Source: Malus domestica
Lineage: Eukaryota; Streptophyta; Magnoliopsida; Rosales; Rosaceae
Direction: 5' to 3'
Length of the DNA: 64,000 nucleotides
NCBI RefSeq assembly: GCF_042453785.1
Contig: NC_091664.1
Coordinates: 673,001-737,000, forward strand
Of this stretch, positions 11,489 through 22,709 are shown piece by piece. A program made the position numbers and the translations under genes. How positions within the stretch are numbered: the stretch's first letter is position 1; each line of letters opens with the position of its first letter. Under the pieces are notes generated by a model. It saw only the letters and a list, made by a program, of their open reading frames with translations, was not told where the DNA came from and searched no databases.

Positions 11489-14400
11489 ATTGCTGAACAC
11501 TGTACAGCGGAGGCCAAGATGAGGAAACTGTTCCTTGTGATATGGAAGAGGATATTTATAATATCATGCGTCTTTGCTCTTTTCCTAGATCCTTTATTCT
11601 TGTACATTCCTATCATCAATGAGGATATCAAGTGTCTCATGTTGGACAAGAAGTTGAAGAATACAGCTCTTGTTTTGAGATCATTCACAGATCTCTTTTA
11701 CATAGCGAACGTTGTCATTCAAATTTATTTTGAACCTAAAGCTCGGCCATTTAGGGTGATGGGGAAGTCCTATTGCAGTACGATAGTTTTGACCAAAGGA
11801 GCGACATTAGTTGAGGACGCTCTGGATTTGGCCAAGTGGATTTGGCGATCACACATCCTAATCGACATTCTAGCCCTTCTTCCCATTCCACAGGTACAAT
11901 GAGACGCCTTTGCTTTTCTAACCTCTCTGTCTGTTAACGTGTAAGGAGGATTGGATTCTCACATGTTAGGATGTCAATTTTACTATAAATGCATAAGATA
12001 TTTGCTTTTATAGGCGTATAGAACTGTATATTACTGCTAGACCAGGATTCAGCTGATTACATGTGATATATTTCTTTTTAGGAGAGGTCAATACCCTAAT
12101 TGATTCATCTCTTCACAGTGTTGGAAGAGGTTCCAAGTTTGAATCCCCAACCCCCTCTGTCAAGTGATAACAAAAAACATTATTTACACAATGACGAGAT
12201 ATATAACTCTTTGCTTAAGCCTTTGTTTTGTGTGTAGGTACTAATTTTCATTTTCTTCACAAATATGAGAGGCTTCAGGTCAAGGATAGTTCTAAACTCT
12301 CTTGTTCTATTTCAATATGTGCTGCGGGTTCTTCGCATCTACTTATCGTGTAAACAGCTTGAGAATCATGTTCAGTCTGTCTTCAAATTCTTTACGTTCA
12401 TCCTTGCAAGTCATGTAAGTTCCAATCTCATCTTTATTTGCTTAATGTTGTTACTCTATTAAAACATTTGTCCTGCAAGTCATCCATGAATGATAAACAT
12501 ACATGTTGAAAAATGAAGTTGCTCGTAGTTTGCATCAATGAATTGTATTTCAGATTTAATGATGTATATACATTAATCGCAAGTGTTCGATGAGGCAATG
12601 CCACCTATATCTGTCTATTTAACGGGTTCAGATTGCATTATCATGAGCAATGAGTCACTGCCTAACTGTGACAATCTAATGTTGCGTGGTATGGTGCTCT
12701 CAGATCTTCCAAAATTTAACAGCCTTGTTTTCTTTTTACTTCTTTGGCTTTCAAAATCTGATTACATTCTTCATTAATACGTTGTGAAGCTTTTATTTCG
12801 TGAAAACTTAATAAACGTACTTTCGTCCCCTTCAAACCAGTTACATTAATTCAGAATTTTCTCTAAATCCAATCATTATCATTAACTAATTTATTGGTCC
12901 TTTATAGGTATTTGGTGCCCTTTGGTACTTTTTCTCCATTCAACGAGTAACAGATTGCTGGCAATTTGCATGTCGGAGTACAAATGGGTGTGAAGCTAGT
13001 TCTTTTGACTGCAACGATCATCCGTTTAGAAATATCACACTTCTAAATAGTTTATGTCCCATAAATCCACCTAATGCAACACTCTTTGATTTTGGTATAT
13101 TTCTTGATGCCCTTCAATCTGATATGTTGAGATCAAGCGATTTTCCACAAAAGTTCTTGCACTGTTTCTGGTGGGGTCTACGAAATCTTAGGTATGTAAT
13201 TGCATATAGAAGGCTCAACTATTTGATCTTGCATATTGAACTATTGGGTGGGGGTGAACAATTTCACAATCAACTTTGCTGTTGTAGTATTCTGCATTTG
13301 TTCATTCATGCTAAAAGGATTATATACAACTGTCGTTCTCTCGATGTTTGTCAGAATTTTATTTCTTCATATAGAGATGGGATCTTAACTAATGCTTTTG
13401 ACATAAAGAAACGGCTGTAGATCGAGTTTCTTATTCGAGCTCATAATTGAGATAATGCGACTTCATTTCATCTTTGCAGTTCTTTTGGCCAAAATCTCCA
13501 GACTAGTACCTATGCATGGGAAGACCTCTTTGCAATTTTCATCTCAATAATTGGCATGCTTCTCTTCTTAATATATCTCAATGGAATTATGCAGGTTGGT
13601 TTTTAGTCCGTCTCCATAAAACAAGAATCTTGAATGGTTGCTACGCATGTTCACTGCTTTTTTTGTTACGAAAACAATATTAACTTGCTAATCAGTACTG
13701 AATCTACTCAATCGGGTGACTGTAAAGCTTCTCCGTTGTTCATCATTACCTAAAGTTTTGTCATGCATTCTCAGAATTTAATGAATTGATCGATCACCTA
13801 GCTACTTGTTCTTGTATACAGACATATATGCTGTTGTCAACTGAAAGATCAAAGGAGCAAAGGAAGTTGATGAAAATGGAGAGGAAGAGAGGCCCAGCGA
13901 TAGCATCATGGTTACATAACAACGACATCCCGTTAAACATGAATAAGATGATCATGTCATGTGCACTACGGGAACTTGATGCGAACAAGGATGTCAATGT
14001 CGAGAACATCCTCTCTGTTGGTCTTCCCTTAGAATGTCTCAAACTCATCAAACGCCATCTCTGCTTGGCTACGCTGAAAAGGGTAAGTTTTTCTTTCCAT
14101 CAAGAAAGATTCTCCCCAAAAAAGTTCTGATCATATCCATCGTAGTATATTGAATTTTTCTACTCTGGTTAACCACACATTTTAAAACGCAGATATGCAG
14201 TCGATATTATTGATAGTTTATATACTTTGACCTTACAGTTATGGATATAATGTACATTAATGATGCCTTGTTAGATTTATTATCTATGTTTATTTTTCTT
14301 GGGGAATAATGTATCTAATTCTAACCTTAGGTGCCAGTGCTTCAAGCCATGGATGACGAAGTGTTGAGAAAAGTTTGTGACGGTTATCTAAAGCCAATGA

Positions 14401-14753
14401 TCTATAACGAGAACAAGTACATTATTCGGGAGATGGAACCAATTGAGAAGATGCTCTTCATCACGCAAGGCACGGTGCGCACCTACAACACTAGCAACAG
14501 TGGTGGAGGTGGTTTCTCAAGGACTAGCTGCCTTGAGAGAGGTGATTTTCACGGGGAAGAACTTCTAAATTGGGCATTGTATAACGTTAATGTTGCCTCC
14601 TCTTCCGATGACCTGCCCATCTCCACTAGAATTGTTAAGTGCAGCACAAAAGTTGAAGGGTTTACCCTCATGGCCAACGACTTGAGAAGTGTCGTCTCTG
14701 AATTTTGGACCAATGACATCGACAACCCTCTCTCTGTGTCGGGCACCCGCTAG
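11489..14753 (+). CDS. Cyclic-nucleotide-gated ion channel (CNGC) family, shortened at both ends
   Basis: Exons read as 11489-11893, 12238-12414, 12908-13191, 13480-13594, 13822-14082 and 14331-14753; all phases agree from Met 11519, giving 544 aa. Visible parts: S1 (FALFLDPLFLYIP), S2-S3, an S4-like helix (VLRVLRIYLSCKQL), S5 (FGALWYFFSIQR), the plant CNGC pore with the GQN filter (SSFGQNLQTST), S6, the C-linker and a cyclic-nucleotide-binding fold (FITQGTVRTY, GDFHGEELLNWAL). CNGCs are plasma-membrane Ca2+/cation channels gated by cNMP and calmodulin. Full-length members are about 700 aa. Here the protein stops soon after SVVSEFW, where the calmodulin-binding IQ region should follow, and ends in an unrelated tail. 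The N-terminus is unresolved: a possible first exon (MENSKEMVVR) is at 11223-11254. It may be a degenerate or regulatory paralogue. Confidence 0.8.
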
Positions 14754-14757
14754 GTTG

Positions 14758-14796
14758 CGAAATCAATATGCTAAGACTTGTGGCATATTGATTTCG
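14758..14796 (+). other. Perfect 14-bp stem-loop just after the CNGC stop
   Basis: CGAAATCAATATGC (14758-14771) is followed after 11 nt by its exact complement GCATATTGATTTCG (14783-14796). It starts 5 nt past the TAG and would lie in the 3' UTR. It might be a small foldback insertion that replaced the C-terminal coding sequence, or an mRNA structure. Confidence 0.7.
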
Positions 14797-15488
14797 TAGT
14801 ACACCCCGTCTTGCACTGAATACTGTCTTCCCAGGTGCATCCACAATGTTTAGAAATTTTTCAATATGATCTGAACATGAGATGACATACTAATTTACAA
14901 ATTATGTGATACATGTATCATCTGTATTCTCGTCATCATAAAAAAATTTCTCCACAATGTTGGAGGTAGATTCGGATAAAATTCTAAGATACAAATTTAC
15001 TGCCACCATTACATCTCGGGCCGTTAATAAAGCTGTATGAAAAAGGTTTGGTACATTAACTTGTTTTCGTTTGTAAATTTCATAGTAACGGTAAACCCGT
15101 TTCATACGATCTGTTTGTCAATCCTTCCGTTAAATACTGACATGAAACTTCCTTCGCCTTCGTCGACCCCGATCCTCCCCAGTTACCCCTAAACCTTCCC
15201 CGTCAATCACTTCATCCTCGTCTTCCTCCTTTCCGTCGTGCTCATCGCCGGCCTCTTGCTCGTACATTTTGTCATCCTCATCGCCGGCGCGTGGATGGAG
15301 CAAGCAAGAAACAGCCGAGAAATTCGAAGCCTTTCCCGCCATTTTCTCCCCTTTTTTCTTTGCCTTCAGTACTTCTCAGCCTCTAAGAAAAACAAGATCA
15401 GATATTCAGACCAGTGATTTGGGTGAGGGGTGGGTTCGAATCGTACGGACGACGACGACGGGGAAGGAGAGTGGGCGTACATGGAGAG
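14797..15488. other. Spacer and left part of the insertion target of the young copia element
   Basis: From about 15125 to 15140 the sequence CCGTTAAATACTGAC is matched in inverted orientation at about 21198-21212, beyond the copia element, and weaker inverted similarity continues outward. The interior (15146-15488) is GC- and purine-rich, and a 70-codon acidic open frame on the minus strand (15130-15342) is present. The two halves may be one older element with imperfect inverted ends, split by the retrotransposon. No confident gene. Confidence 0.4.
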
Positions 15489-15493
15489 GGTGA

Positions 15494-16135
15494 TGTTGGA
15501 TTATGTGGCCAAGTGGCCATATACTTTAGATTAAACAAACCAAAGGTGGACAACACCTTTCCTTGTTTTGGGGAGGAAAATAGGGGAAAGGTTTTTTGTC
15601 TTGGTCCATGGGAAGTCACGGTTGAGGTTTTGAATAATAAGTTTTGGTTGTAATGAGAAGTAAGAGTGGGATAGAAGAGAAGAAAATAGAGTGCAGAAAA
15701 TTGAGAGAGCCGAAGAGAAGAGAGGGAGAGAAAGAAGGTACTGCTACAGTACCATTTTCAGAGAAGGGGTTGTTGTTCTTTTCATTGGATAATTCTCACT
15801 CCATCAAAGTGTTATTGTTGTAATAGCTTTGAGCTTTGTATAGAGAAGAAATTAATCACTATATTTCTTTCTCTATTTGTTTCTTTAGAGTGTGAGTTAT
15901 TGGGTTATTTGGGTTGTGAGATTGCCAACACTTTGTAAACTCCCATTTGGTTGATAGTGGATTCTTGGGTGAGCTCCTACTGCTCCGAGGACGTACTCCA
16001 GTTACACTGACTGTTGAGGAACCTCGTTAAAATATTGGTGTCTTTAATATTTTGTTCTTGCATTTTATTTGATATATTTCCTGTGGGTTAGCTTGAGTTG
16101 GTTCCACAAGGGTTTGGTGCTATCCTAGCACAACA
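15494..16135 (+). repeat. 5' LTR of the young copia element
   Basis: 642 bp, TGTTGGATTA...AGCACAACA, with TG...CA ends. It contains a purine-rich stretch (GAGAGAGGGAGAGAAAGAAG) typical of plant copia leaders. Confidence 0.97.
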
Positions 16136-16137
16136 AT

Positions 16138-16149
16138 TGGTATCAGAGC
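16138..16149 (+). other. Primer-binding site (initiator-tRNA-Met type)
   Basis: TGGTATCAGAGC, two nucleotides after the 5' LTR: the standard plant copia primer site. Confidence 0.92.
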
Positions 16150-16175
16150 ACTGGTTGCTCTTGGGTACTGTCTAG

Positions 16176-19100
16176 TTGCCAAAGATGTCAGACGGGCAAG
16201 ATGAAAATCCTTTTGGAAGCAGCTCCGGGTTTGCAAGAACTACGGTGCAAAATGCAAAGTTCGAAGTGGAAAAGTTTGATGGCACAAACAACTTCGGGAT
16301 GTGGCAATGTGAGGTCAAAGATGTGTTGGCTCAACAAGATCTACTTGCCGCGTTGGGAGAGAAGCCGGAAACTATGTCGAAGCCGGAATGGGAAAAATTA
16401 AATTTGTGGGCTTGCTCTTCAATTCGGTTGTGCCTTGTAAAAACTCAGAAGTATTTTGTGATGCGGGAGACGGTAGCAAGTGTGTTGTGGCAAAAATTGG
16501 AAGACAAGTATATGACAAAGAGTGCAGAGAACCGACTACACTTGAAGAAAAAGCTCTACCGCTTCCAATACAAAGAAGGTACAAAAATGATTAGACACCT
16601 TGATGCTTTTAATAAGTTGATTGCCGACTTGTTAAATTTAGATGAGGATATTAAGGATGAAGATAAGGCCTTAATATTGTTGAATTCCTTGCCGGACTCT
16701 TATGAGCATTTTGTTACAACTATTATGCATGGTAAAGAAACTGTGAAATTTGAAGATGTGTCAAATGCCTTGATGAATTATGAAATGAGGCATAGAGATA
16801 AAAATCATGATAGTACCTCTGAAGCTTTATTTGTTAGAGGTAGATCATCGGAGAGGAGGTCATCTTCTAGCAGGAAAAAATCACAGTCTCGACCTAGGGG
16901 AAACTCTAAAGGTAGAAAACCTTTGGAAAGGGATGAATGTGCCTTTTGTCATAATAAGGGCCATTGGAAGAAAGATTGTCCAAAATTGAAGACCAAAGGC
17001 AAAGAAAGTTCTGAAGCTAATGTTGCTGAGGTTGAAACAGATTTTTCTGATTTTGCTTTAACCACTTCCTCATCATTTGATTGTGCTACTAAGTGGGTGT
17101 TGGATACGGGTTGTACTCATCATATGACTCCTCACAAGGATTGGTTTTCAAGCTTGAAAGAGTTTGATGGTGGCGTTGTGTTCATGGGAGATGACAATCC
17201 TTGCACAACAAAAGGGATTGGTACAGTTCGTTTGAAGTTGCATGATGGCATGGTTAAAGAGTTGACAGGTGTTCGGTATGTACCGAATTTGAAGAAAAAT
17301 CTTATTTCTTTGGGTACTTTGGAATCTAAGGGTTTCAGGTTTCATTCAGATGGACAGACATTGAAAGTTACTTATGGTGCACTTGTTGTGATGAAAGCTC
17401 CTAGATGTGGCCATTTGTATTTATTGCAGGGAAGCACTGTGACAGGTGAAGCATCTGTAGTATCTGAAAATATGGGCACATCTGATTCAGATACTACTAA
17501 ATTGTGGCATATGAGATTAGGCCATGCCGGTGAGAAAGCTCTACAAGGGCTTGTGAAACAAGGTCTTCTAAAAGGTGCCACGACTTGTAAGCTTGATTTC
17601 TGCGAGCATTGTGTCTTGGGGAAGCAAACTAGAGTGAAATTTGGTACTGCTGTACATCAGACGAAGGGCATTCTTGATTATGTGCATTCGGATGTTTGGG
17701 GTCCTACAAAGACTCCTTCTTTGAGTGGTAGACATTGGTTCGTGACCTTTGTTGATGATTATTCAAGAAGGTCTTGGGTCTACACTATGAAGCATAAGAG
17801 TGAGGTGTTAAGCATTTTCTTGGGTTGGAAGAAAATGATTGAGAACCAGACTGGGAGAAAGATTAAGATTTTGAGATCGGATAATGGTGGTGAATACACA
17901 TCCAATCATTTCTTTAAAGTTTGCAAAGAGGAAGGAATTGTGAGACATTTCAGTGTTCGGGGAACTCCACAACAAAATGGAGTTGCAGAAAGATTGAATC
18001 GAACCTTGCTTGAGAAGGTTAGATGTATGTTGTCTCAGTCGGGTTTAAGCAAGTCATTTTGGGCAGAGGCAGTTAATTATGCATGTCACATCATCAACCG
18101 GTTACCCTCAGCTGCTATTCAGGGTAAGACACCAATGGAGGTATGGACTGGAAAACCTTCTTCTGATTATGATCATATTCGTATTTTTGGTTCACCTGCT
18201 TATTTTCATGTAACTGAAAATAAACTTGATCCTAGAGCCAAAAAGGCTATCTTTCTTGGTTTTAGTAGTGGTGTCAAAGGTTACAGGTTGTGGTGTCCAG
18301 AGATGAAGAAACTGGTAATTAGTAGAGATGTGACATTTGACGAAGAAAGTATGTACAAAGTCTCTGAGAAGAATGTGAAAGATGTCCAACAGGTGGAGCT
18401 TGAGAAAGTTGCTTCTGGTACTTCAAATCCTATTTCCGCTGATGTCGAAGCCACTACAAGTGAAGAAGTTGGAGACCATGAGGATGTTGAAGAAGTTGAA
18501 CTTGAAGATTCTATTCAAGTTGAAGAGCAAGTTTCACCTCAAGAGTCTATTGCCAAGAACAGAGGAATGAGACAAATTACTAAGCCAGCTCGGTATAGTG
18601 ATTATGTTGCTTTTGCTCTTCCTATTATCACTGAAGAGATTCCATCCAATTTTGAGGAAGCTATTGAGAGTGAGGAGAATAATAGGTGGTGCAATGCCAT
18701 GGGTGATGAGATGAATTCTCTCTTGAAGAACAAGACTTGGGAGTTAGCTAAATTGCCTAAGGGCAAGAAAGCTATTGGTTGCAAATGGGTGTATGCCAAG
18801 AAGGAAGATGCTGATGAGAAAAGCAATGTGAGATTTAAAGCAAGATTAGTTGCTAAAGGGTATGCACAAAAGGAGGGCATTGACTACAATGAAATTTTTT
18901 CTCCGGTTGTGAAGCACTCCTCAATTCGCATTATGTTAGCTCTTGTTGCACAGTATGATCTTGAGCTTGTGCAACTTGATGTAAAAACGGCTTTCCTACA
19001 TGGTGATTTGAATGAAGAGATTTATATGTGTCAACCAGATGGGTATATAGTGAAAGGGAAGGAGAATTTGTTTTGCAAATTGAAGAAATCACTTTATGGC

Positions 19101-20174
19101 TTGAAGCAATCTCCAAGGCAATGGTATTTGAGGTTTGATAAATTTATGAGAGGCCAAAATTATTCTAGAAGTCAATATGATCATTGTGTGTACTTCAAGA
19201 AGTTGCAAGATGGGTCTTTCATTTATTTATTGATATATGTTGATGATATGTTGATTGCCTCAAAGAATGTCGAAGAGATTGAGAAATTGAAGAAGCAAAT
19301 GAAGAATGAGTTTGAGATGAAGGATCTTGGTGAAGCGAAGAAGATCCTTGGCATGGAGATCACTAGAGATAGAGCAAAGGGTTTCGTCAGTTTGAATCAA
19401 AAACAATACCTTGAGAAGTTGATTCGGAAGTTTGGAGTTCATGATTCAACCAAACCGGTTAGTACCCCTTTGGCTCCTCATTTTAAATTGAGTTCTCTAC
19501 AATGTCCTAAAACTGATAAAGAGAAACTGCAAATGAAAAATATACCATATGCAAATTTGGTTGGTAGTTTGATGTATGCAATGGTATGCTCTAGACCGGA
19601 TATTGCTCATGCAGTTGGCATGGTGAGTCGATATATGCATAATCCAGGTAAAGAGCATTGGCAAGCAGCCAAGTGGATATTGAGGTATCTCCATGGTACT
19701 CGAGATGTTGGTTTATGCTTTGAGAGGGATGACTCTGGTATTGGTCATTTTACAGTTGGTTATGTTGATTCAGATTATGCAGGTGATCTGGATGGAAGGA
19801 AGTCTACTACAGGCTATGTGTTTACTATGGCTAAAGGGCCAGTTTGTTGGAGGTCCATTTTGCAGTCGTCTGTTGCCTTGTCTACTACAGAGGCTGAATA
19901 TATGGCAGTTGCTGAAGCTATAAAGGAGGCCATTTGGATACATGGGCTTATTAGAGATTTGGGGGTTGATCAGAAGCAGGTGGAGGTACATTGTGATAGT
20001 CAGAGTGCCATTTATTTGGCTAAGTATCAGGTTCATCATGCGAGGACCAAGCACATAGATGTGCGTTATCACTTTGTTCGTGAAATTGTTGGTGAAGGGG
20101 AAATCATTCTCCAGAAGATTCCAACTAAAGACAACCCCGCTGATATGTTGACTAAGGTTGTTGGTGTAGCCTAG
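16176..20174 (+). CDS. Copia gag-pol polyprotein, intact
   Basis: A single 1332-aa frame without stops. In order: a UBN2-type gag (FDGTNNFGMWQ near residue 35), a zinc knuckle near residue 254 (CAFCHNKGHWKKDC), an aspartic protease near 310 (DTGCTHHM), the integrase HHCC zinc region near 442 (LWHMRLGH ... CEHC), and the integrase core with its catalytic acids (HSDVWGP, RSDNGGEY, GTPQQNGVAERLNR). Then follow the copia-specific region, reverse transcriptase with YVDDMLIAS near 1020, and RNase H (VDSDYAGD, CDSQSAIY). The family makes virus-like particles and inserts its cDNA in the nucleus. The start Met lies 40 nt after the 5' LTR. All catalytic motifs I looked for are present. Confidence 0.96.
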   Translation: MPKMSDGQDENPFGSSSGFARTTVQNAKFEVEKFDGTNNFGMWQCEVKDVLAQQDLLAALGEKPETMSKPEWEKLNLWACSSIRLCLVKTQKYFVMRETVASVLWQKLEDKYMTKSAENRLHLKKKLYRFQYKEGTKMIRHLDAFNKLIADLLNLDEDIKDEDKALILLNSLPDSYEHFVTTIMHGKETVKFEDVSNALMNYEMRHRDKNHDSTSEALFVRGRSSERRSSSSRKKSQSRPRGNSKGRKPLERDECAFCHNKGHWKKDCPKLKTKGKESSEANVAEVETDFSDFALTTSSSFDCATKWVLDTGCTHHMTPHKDWFSSLKEFDGGVVFMGDDNPCTTKGIGTVRLKLHDGMVKELTGVRYVPNLKKNLISLGTLESKGFRFHSDGQTLKVTYGALVVMKAPRCGHLYLLQGSTVTGEASVVSENMGTSDSDTTKLWHMRLGHAGEKALQGLVKQGLLKGATTCKLDFCEHCVLGKQTRVKFGTAVHQTKGILDYVHSDVWGPTKTPSLSGRHWFVTFVDDYSRRSWVYTMKHKSEVLSIFLGWKKMIENQTGRKIKILRSDNGGEYTSNHFFKVCKEEGIVRHFSVRGTPQQNGVAERLNRTLLEKVRCMLSQSGLSKSFWAEAVNYACHIINRLPSAAIQGKTPMEVWTGKPSSDYDHIRIFGSPAYFHVTENKLDPRAKKAIFLGFSSGVKGYRLWCPEMKKLVISRDVTFDEESMYKVSEKNVKDVQQVELEKVASGTSNPISADVEATTSEEVGDHEDVEEVELEDSIQVEEQVSPQESIAKNRGMRQITKPARYSDYVAFALPIITEEIPSNFEEAIESEENNRWCNAMGDEMNSLLKNKTWELAKLPKGKKAIGCKWVYAKKEDADEKSNVRFKARLVAKGYAQKEGIDYNEIFSPVVKHSSIRIMLALVAQYDLELVQLDVKTAFLHGDLNEEIYMCQPDGYIVKGKENLFCKLKKSLYGLKQSPRQWYLRFDKFMRGQNYSRSQYDHCVYFKKLQDGSFIYLLIYVDDMLIASKNVEEIEKLKKQMKNEFEMKDLGEAKKILGMEITRDRAKGFVSLNQKQYLEKLIRKFGVHDSTKPVSTPLAPHFKLSSLQCPKTDKEKLQMKNIPYANLVGSLMYAMVCSRPDIAHAVGMVSRYMHNPGKEHWQAAKWILRYLHGTRDVGLCFERDDSGIGHFTVGYVDSDYAGDLDGRKSTTGYVFTMAKGPVCWRSILQSSVALSTTEAEYMAVAEAIKEAIWIHGLIRDLGVDQKQVEVHCDSQSAIYLAKYQVHHARTKHIDVRYHFVREIVGEGEIILQKIPTKDNPADMLTKVVGVA

Positions 20175-20357
20175 TTTGTTCACTGTTTGAACTTGGCTCA
20201 CATTTTGCCTATATAAAGAAGGCGTTGAGTAGTAGGAGTTTTGGAGCATTTGGCTCAGCATGAGTTGTTCTCTTGCTAGTGTTTGGGAGTGATGTTGTGT
20301 GCTAATTGTGTTGGTTGGCTTATCATGGCGTTTTCGGAACTTGGCCAAGGTGGAGAT

Positions 20358-20999
20358 TGTTGGATTATGTGGCCAAGTGGCCATATACTTTAGATTAAAC
20401 AAACCAAAGGTGGACAACACCTTTCCTTGTTTTGGGGAGGAAAATAGGGAAAAGGTTTTTTGTCTTGGTCCATGGGAAGTCACGGTTGAGGTTTTGAATA
20501 ATAAGTTTTGGTTGTAATGAGAAGTAAGAGTGGGATAGAAGAGAAGAAAATAGAGTGCAGAAAATTGAGAGAGCCGAAGAGAAGAGAGGGAGAGAAAGAA
20601 GGTACTGCTACAGTACCATTTTCAGAGAAGGGGTTGTTGTTCTTTTCATTGGATAATTCTCACTCCATCAAAGTGTTATTGTTGTAATAGCTTTGAGCTT
20701 TGTATAGAGAAGAAATTAATCACTATATTTCTTTCTCTATTTGTTTCTTTAGAGTGTGAGTTATTGGGTTATTTGGGTTGTGAGATTGCCAACACTTTGT
20801 AAACTCCCATTTGGTTGATAGTGGATTCTTGGGTGAGCTCCTACTGCTCCGAGGACGTACTCCAGTTACACTGACTGTTGAGGAACCTCGTTAAAATATT
20901 GGTGTCTTTAATATTTTGTTCTTGCATTTTATTTGATATATTTCCTGTGGGTTAGCTTGAGTTGGTTCCACAAGGGTTTGGTGCTATCCTAGCACAACA
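20358..20999 (+). repeat. 3' LTR of the young copia element
   Basis: 642 bp, matching the 5' LTR with one visible substitution. The internal tract GGCCAAGGTGGAGAT just before it is the likely plus-strand primer. Confidence 0.97.
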
Positions 21000-21004
21000 G
21001 GTGA

Positions 21005-22551
21005 TGGGTAGTGGTGAGCGGGAAGGGGAGGAGCGCGGAGGTGGAGATGGAGGAAGAGAGAGCGGGAGTTGCAGAGACGTGAGGGGGAAGGAAGGTTATC
21101 TGGGTGTGGGTTTTTTTTTTTTTTTTTAATTTAAATTTTTAATATTTAATTAATTTGTTAATTTAGTTGGAATTGAAATTGGGTCTGTATTAGTCACGTC
21201 AGTATTTAACAGAAGAATTGATAAAAAGTATAACGTTGCAATAAATTTGTAGATAAGTTATAAAATTAAAATATTTTATAGATGATGTATGAAACTGTGG
21301 TTAATTCAATAATTAAGGTAGTTTTATGTAATTTTTTTTTTAACAAATAATATTACCTACATTAAAAAAATAAGTAGAAAGTTAAAATTTACAATGGACC
21401 ATCCAATATAGTCTCGTTCAAATGAACCAAATATAAAATATCTTATTTATATAAGTAAAAAAAATATCACTATTACGTGACCGAATGATAATTATTATTA
21501 ACTCAATTATTTGGCAGGGTCGTTAAGCTGTGACTGACTGTACTCCCATGCAAATTACGGGTCCAATCAGCAGGAGAAGGACTACTAATCCACCGACCCA
21601 CCGCCATCAATATTTTATTTTTGGTATGGACCCCTCATCCGACTTATTTGAAAAAAATATTCGACCAGAAGCAAACAATTGTCATGTTAAAAAATTAAAC
21701 ATGCGAGATATAGATAAAATACAGAAGAATATATGAATGGATCAGGTTGCACCAGCAGGCAACCGCCTGATAAAAAAAATAACCAAAAGCAATCAACATG
21801 CCACTAAATAAAACAAGCACATCAATCAATTCTGTTAAATGTTAATCATAATTTAGGCGTAATAGATTTTTCAAATGAAAAACCAAGATATATGGATTAT
21901 GTGCATTTCCACATACTACAAACGTGAATTTGTGACTTAGAATAAATGTTTCTCAAAAGGGAATAGTAATCTATTCAATCCTAATTTATTCCTATGAAAC
22001 GTTTAAGAACAAGAAGATTAAATCGGATATATCAACAAATTTCCGCGTAGTCCAAAGAAAAAAAAGATCCAATTTCATCTCTATCGCTACATATATGCCA
22101 CTAACTGTGCAATATGTGTACCAATCAATTTTAAGTGCAATATGTCCCACACTACGACAATCCGACTTTACTTTTATTTTTCTGCGTTTATTTTTTCAAT
22201 TTTAACCACCATACTTTTCTACGCATTTAGAATTTTAGAGTTGTTGTCACTTCTACAACAATTATATTCCATTTTATTTTTCAAGTGTCAAGCAAACAGC
22301 TTGTATTCTTTCTACTGCCAAAGAAACATATTTACTTCACCCCCAATACCTTACAAATTTGCAGCAAATCATGCAAATTGATCACTTATTTTTCTAGGTT
22401 ATAAAAGTGTGACTTGTATATTCTCTCTGATCATAATATGTTTGCCTTCAATGCTCAAAACAATCAGTGTCATATTTCTTTTCTATTATGATTTTTTCAC
22501 TCTCCTTATCATTAACCTTAGTAGTCTTTTATAAAGAAGTTAAATACACAA
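21005..22551. other. Intergenic, no gene recognised
   Basis: Begins with a purine-rich stretch continuous with the target at 15489, then a T-run and an AT-rich region whose 21198-21300 part is inverted relative to 15060-15140. The rest is AT-rich sequence with only short random frames. Confidence 0.45.
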
Positions 22552-22560
22552 TTTTATATT

Positions 22561-22709
22561 GGGGTGTGATATCCACACATCCCATTTTACTTCTCACACA
22601 CCTTTTTAATTTTCGGCCGTCGGATCGGATGAATTGAAGAAGATCAACGGACAAAAATCATCCAGGGGTGTGTGAGAAGTAAAATGGGGTGTGTGGATAG
22701 CACACCCCT
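22561..22709. mobile_element. Mutator-type MITE with 9-bp TSD
   Basis: A 149-bp element with terminal inverted repeats of about 42 bp (GGGGTGTGATATCC... against GGGGTGTGCTATCC... on the other strand). It is flanked by perfect 9-bp duplications TTTTATATT (22552-22560, 22710-22718). A 9-bp TSD is characteristic of the Mutator superfamily. No coding capacity. Confidence 0.88.

Larger units (their letters stand above)
15494..20999 (+). mobile_element. Young, structurally intact Ty1/copia retrotransposon
   Basis: Complete element: 5' LTR 15494-16135, primer-binding site 16138-16149, one 1332-codon gag-pol, a purine-rich tract at 20346-20357 and 3' LTR 20358-20999. It is flanked by a perfect 5-bp target-site duplication GGTGA (15489-15493 and 21000-21004). 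Both LTRs are 642 bp and differ, as far as I can see by eye, at one position (TAGGGGAAAGG versus TAGGGAAAAGG). A full open frame plus near-identical LTRs indicate a very recent insertion that may still be mobile. Gag-pol resembles the Tnt1/Retrofit type of plant copia elements. Confidence 0.97.

Noticed and set aside
15130..15342. 70-codon acidic/basic frame on the minus strand
   Set aside because: Low-complexity composition, no recognisable domain, and it sits in a likely repeat split by the copia element. Kept only as part of a finding.
19770..20483. 237-codon minus-strand frame
   Set aside because: It is the complement of copia RNase H and LTR sequence, whose sense strand is clearly coding.
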